From assembly GCF_023101685.1 (NCBI RefSeq), contig NZ_CP082165.1, forward strand, positions 124,001 through 188,000: a stretch of 64,000 nt of DNA. The letters are read 5' to 3'. The notes below the pieces were generated by a model. That model had not been told where the DNA came from. It was given only the letters and a program-made list of their open reading frames with translations, and made no database searches. Made by a program: the position numbers and the translations under genes. This document shows, piece by piece, positions 62,876 through 64,000 of the stretch. This DNA is from Bradyrhizobium sp. 186. Lineage in GTDB: Bacteria; Pseudomonadota; Alphaproteobacteria; Rhizobiales; Xanthobacteraceae. Positions within the stretch are counted from its first letter, which is position 1. The number at the start of each line of letters is the position of its first letter.

Positions 62876-63222
62876 GGTCATGCCTGGCTGCGCGAGTTCG
62901 AGGATTTCCGCCGCACCGGAAACAGGCCCCAGTGAGAATAGCTGATCCATTCATCGTGAGCGACCGCGGACGGAGAGCGTGATGCGTTTACCGTCGACTT
63001 CATGGTTGTCTCCTTGTTATGCAAACATTTCTCGGGCAAGAGACGACCAAACCGTCACCATTAAAATCTTGTTTAGCAAGGGAAAAAAGTACCAGCTCGT
63101 TCAGCAACTGCGTCTCATCAAGAGGGCCAATGTCCCGGTTGGGGCCAAAAGTCGCTGTTAGCCGAGAGTAACGGTTGGCGTGAAATCGGAAGCATTCGAC
63201 GCAACGTATTATCTCGAAGGAC
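62876..63222. other. Gene-free stretch
   Basis: No coding region with a recognisable family, and no repeat or clear hairpin was noticed between the activator remnant and the cytochrome remnant. Confidence 0.45.
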
Positions 63223-63690
63223 CTAATGATGTAGAATCGCAGCGCTCGCATGCAGTGCAGCCAAGATCGGAATGCAATGTGCAATCCATTCGTGGACATC
63301 CTACAAGGATCGGGCAAGGCTTTGATCGGCCGATAAAGGGGAAGCGATTTCGAACAGTCCAAAGATCGGCAATGGGTGCCCGCGAATAAATTGCGTCAGG
63401 ATGCCGAGAATAGGCACTGCGAAAAGCAAGACATAGAGCGCGTAATGCGCGATTGTCGATGCCCGCTTCTCGCATACTCCGAGATGCGTTTGTTCAGGAA
63501 TGGGTTGTTGGTCGATTAGCCGCCATGCCAGACGCGGTAGCAAAATCATGAGAACGGTCAGCCCCATGCACATGTGAACTGTGGAGCCAACTTCACCAAG
63601 CGCACCTCGCAGCAACAAATCGCCATAGGTTCCCAGAAGCCAAGAGGCAAGCACGAGCAAGGCCGTCATCCAATTTGGCGCAAGCGCCAA
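63223..63690 (-). pseudogene. Cytochrome b561-type protein with premature stop
   Basis: Membrane di-heme cytochrome remnant: NWMTALLVLASWLLGTYGDL, STVHMCMGLTVLMILLPRLA, ASTIAHYALYVLLFAVPILG, then SPLSADQSLARSL and a TAG at 63301-63303. The same frame continues with DVHEWIAHCIPILAALHASA, the normal fourth helix, to a stop at 63223. The N-terminus also lacks a proper start (only TTG at 63690) and misses the first residues of helix 1. All four helices carry His residues at plausible heme positions. Confidence 0.75.
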
Positions 63691-63952
63691 TGCCCATACC
63701 GGCCGCTGTTATTGCACCTTTGCATTTCAATCCAATTCCGATTGCATCCGCGCCTGGAGGCCATTTGGCACTTTCGAAACCTCAAGAGCTGTGCGCCACA
63801 ACGTCCATTAAGATTGTGCAATCGTGAATTAAGCAAATCGTCGGAACTGAGAGCCCATAAGTCGAACATTAAACTCGAATTTAGTTGAGCTGACGGAGGT
63901 TGGGTGATGTTCGTCGTGGCGCGAAATCCAAGCCAATCTGGAACTGCGCCCG

Positions 63953-64000
63953 ATGACCCAACCCCGCCTTCTTGGCCTCTCCGGTAGCCTGCGCCGGGCT
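63953..64000 (+). CDS. NADPH-dependent FMN reductase, first 16 codons (cut by window end)
   Basis: ATG 63953 begins MTQPRLLGLSGSLRRA, the usual opening of FMN_red-family reductases, whose GLSGSLRxxS loop binds FMN phosphate. The frame is open to the window edge. Identification rests on these residues only. Confidence 0.55.
   Translation, partial: MTQPRLLGLSGSLRRA

Noticed and set aside
1..64000. CRISPR arrays, tRNA or rRNA genes
   Set aside because: No regularly spaced short repeats, cloverleaf-like segments or rRNA-like stretches were noticed on reading both strands; a dedicated scan was not possible.

Overview
The window looks like a chromosomal accessory region of a soil alphaproteobacterium, most likely Bradyrhizobium or a close relative in the Hyphomicrobiales. 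This is inferred from GC-rich coding sequence, the density of SDR, acyl-CoA and solute-binding-protein genes, an AAHS-type transporter, and several truncated genes whose protein style is typical of rhizobia. No rRNA, tRNA, CRISPR array or replication origin was seen. The content is almost entirely catabolic modules, each with its own regulator, separated by stretches of gene wreckage.

Layout: (1) 1-9.4 kb holds redox genes: an aldehyde dehydrogenase (cut by the window edge), an NTF2-like protein and a zinc alcohol dehydrogenase in one minus-strand operon, AraC and GlxA/AraC regulators, two paralogous small secreted proteins, an FMN reductase, a crotonase and an SDR. (2) 9.4-19.8 kb is a graveyard. 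It contains pieces of a sulfonate-type binding protein, a molybdopterin oxidoreductase, two LysR regulators, a VOC protein, a ketopantoate reductase, an XRE/ImmA pair, a Fic protein and a serine recombinase. Intact flavin reductase, LysR and SDR genes lie among them, with a striking 796-residue fusion of an acyl-CoA ligase to a crotonase. (3) 19.8-30.5 kb is a ten-gene acyl-CoA degradation operon with a divergent HxlR regulator. (4) 30.5-34.3 kb is an insertion sequence with perfect 16-bp ends, flanked by broken genes (DUF2130, DUF3846-like, HlyD).

(5) 34.3-40.6 kb is a GntR-controlled cluster: an outer-membrane channel, a GlcG/HbpS protein, an HpcH/HpaI aldolase, a cupin and an aromatic-acid MFS importer. 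A palindromic operator recurs in front of its transcription units. (6) 41.2-47.4 kb is a MarR-controlled operon: luciferase-like oxidoreductase, alpha/beta hydrolase, branched-chain-type binding protein, two SDRs and an FMN reductase. (7) 47.7-61.9 kb is a LysR gene followed by two complete ABC uptake systems (polyamine type and branched-chain type), a frameshifted amidohydrolase, a cyclase-family hydrolase and an amidase. The two transporter operons start from near-identical ~185-bp promoter regions, so they probably form one regulon for importing and hydrolysing an amide or N-heterocyclic compound. (8) 62-64 kb has a truncated AcoR-like activator, a cytochrome b561 gene with a stop codon, and the first codons of another FMN reductase.

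The observations most worth following are the duplicated promoter joining the two ABC operons, the TGAC-N5-GTCA box found at three LysR-linked loci, the GntR operator set, and the ligase-crotonase fusion. Substrates are not known for any module. Function calls rest on motifs read by eye.
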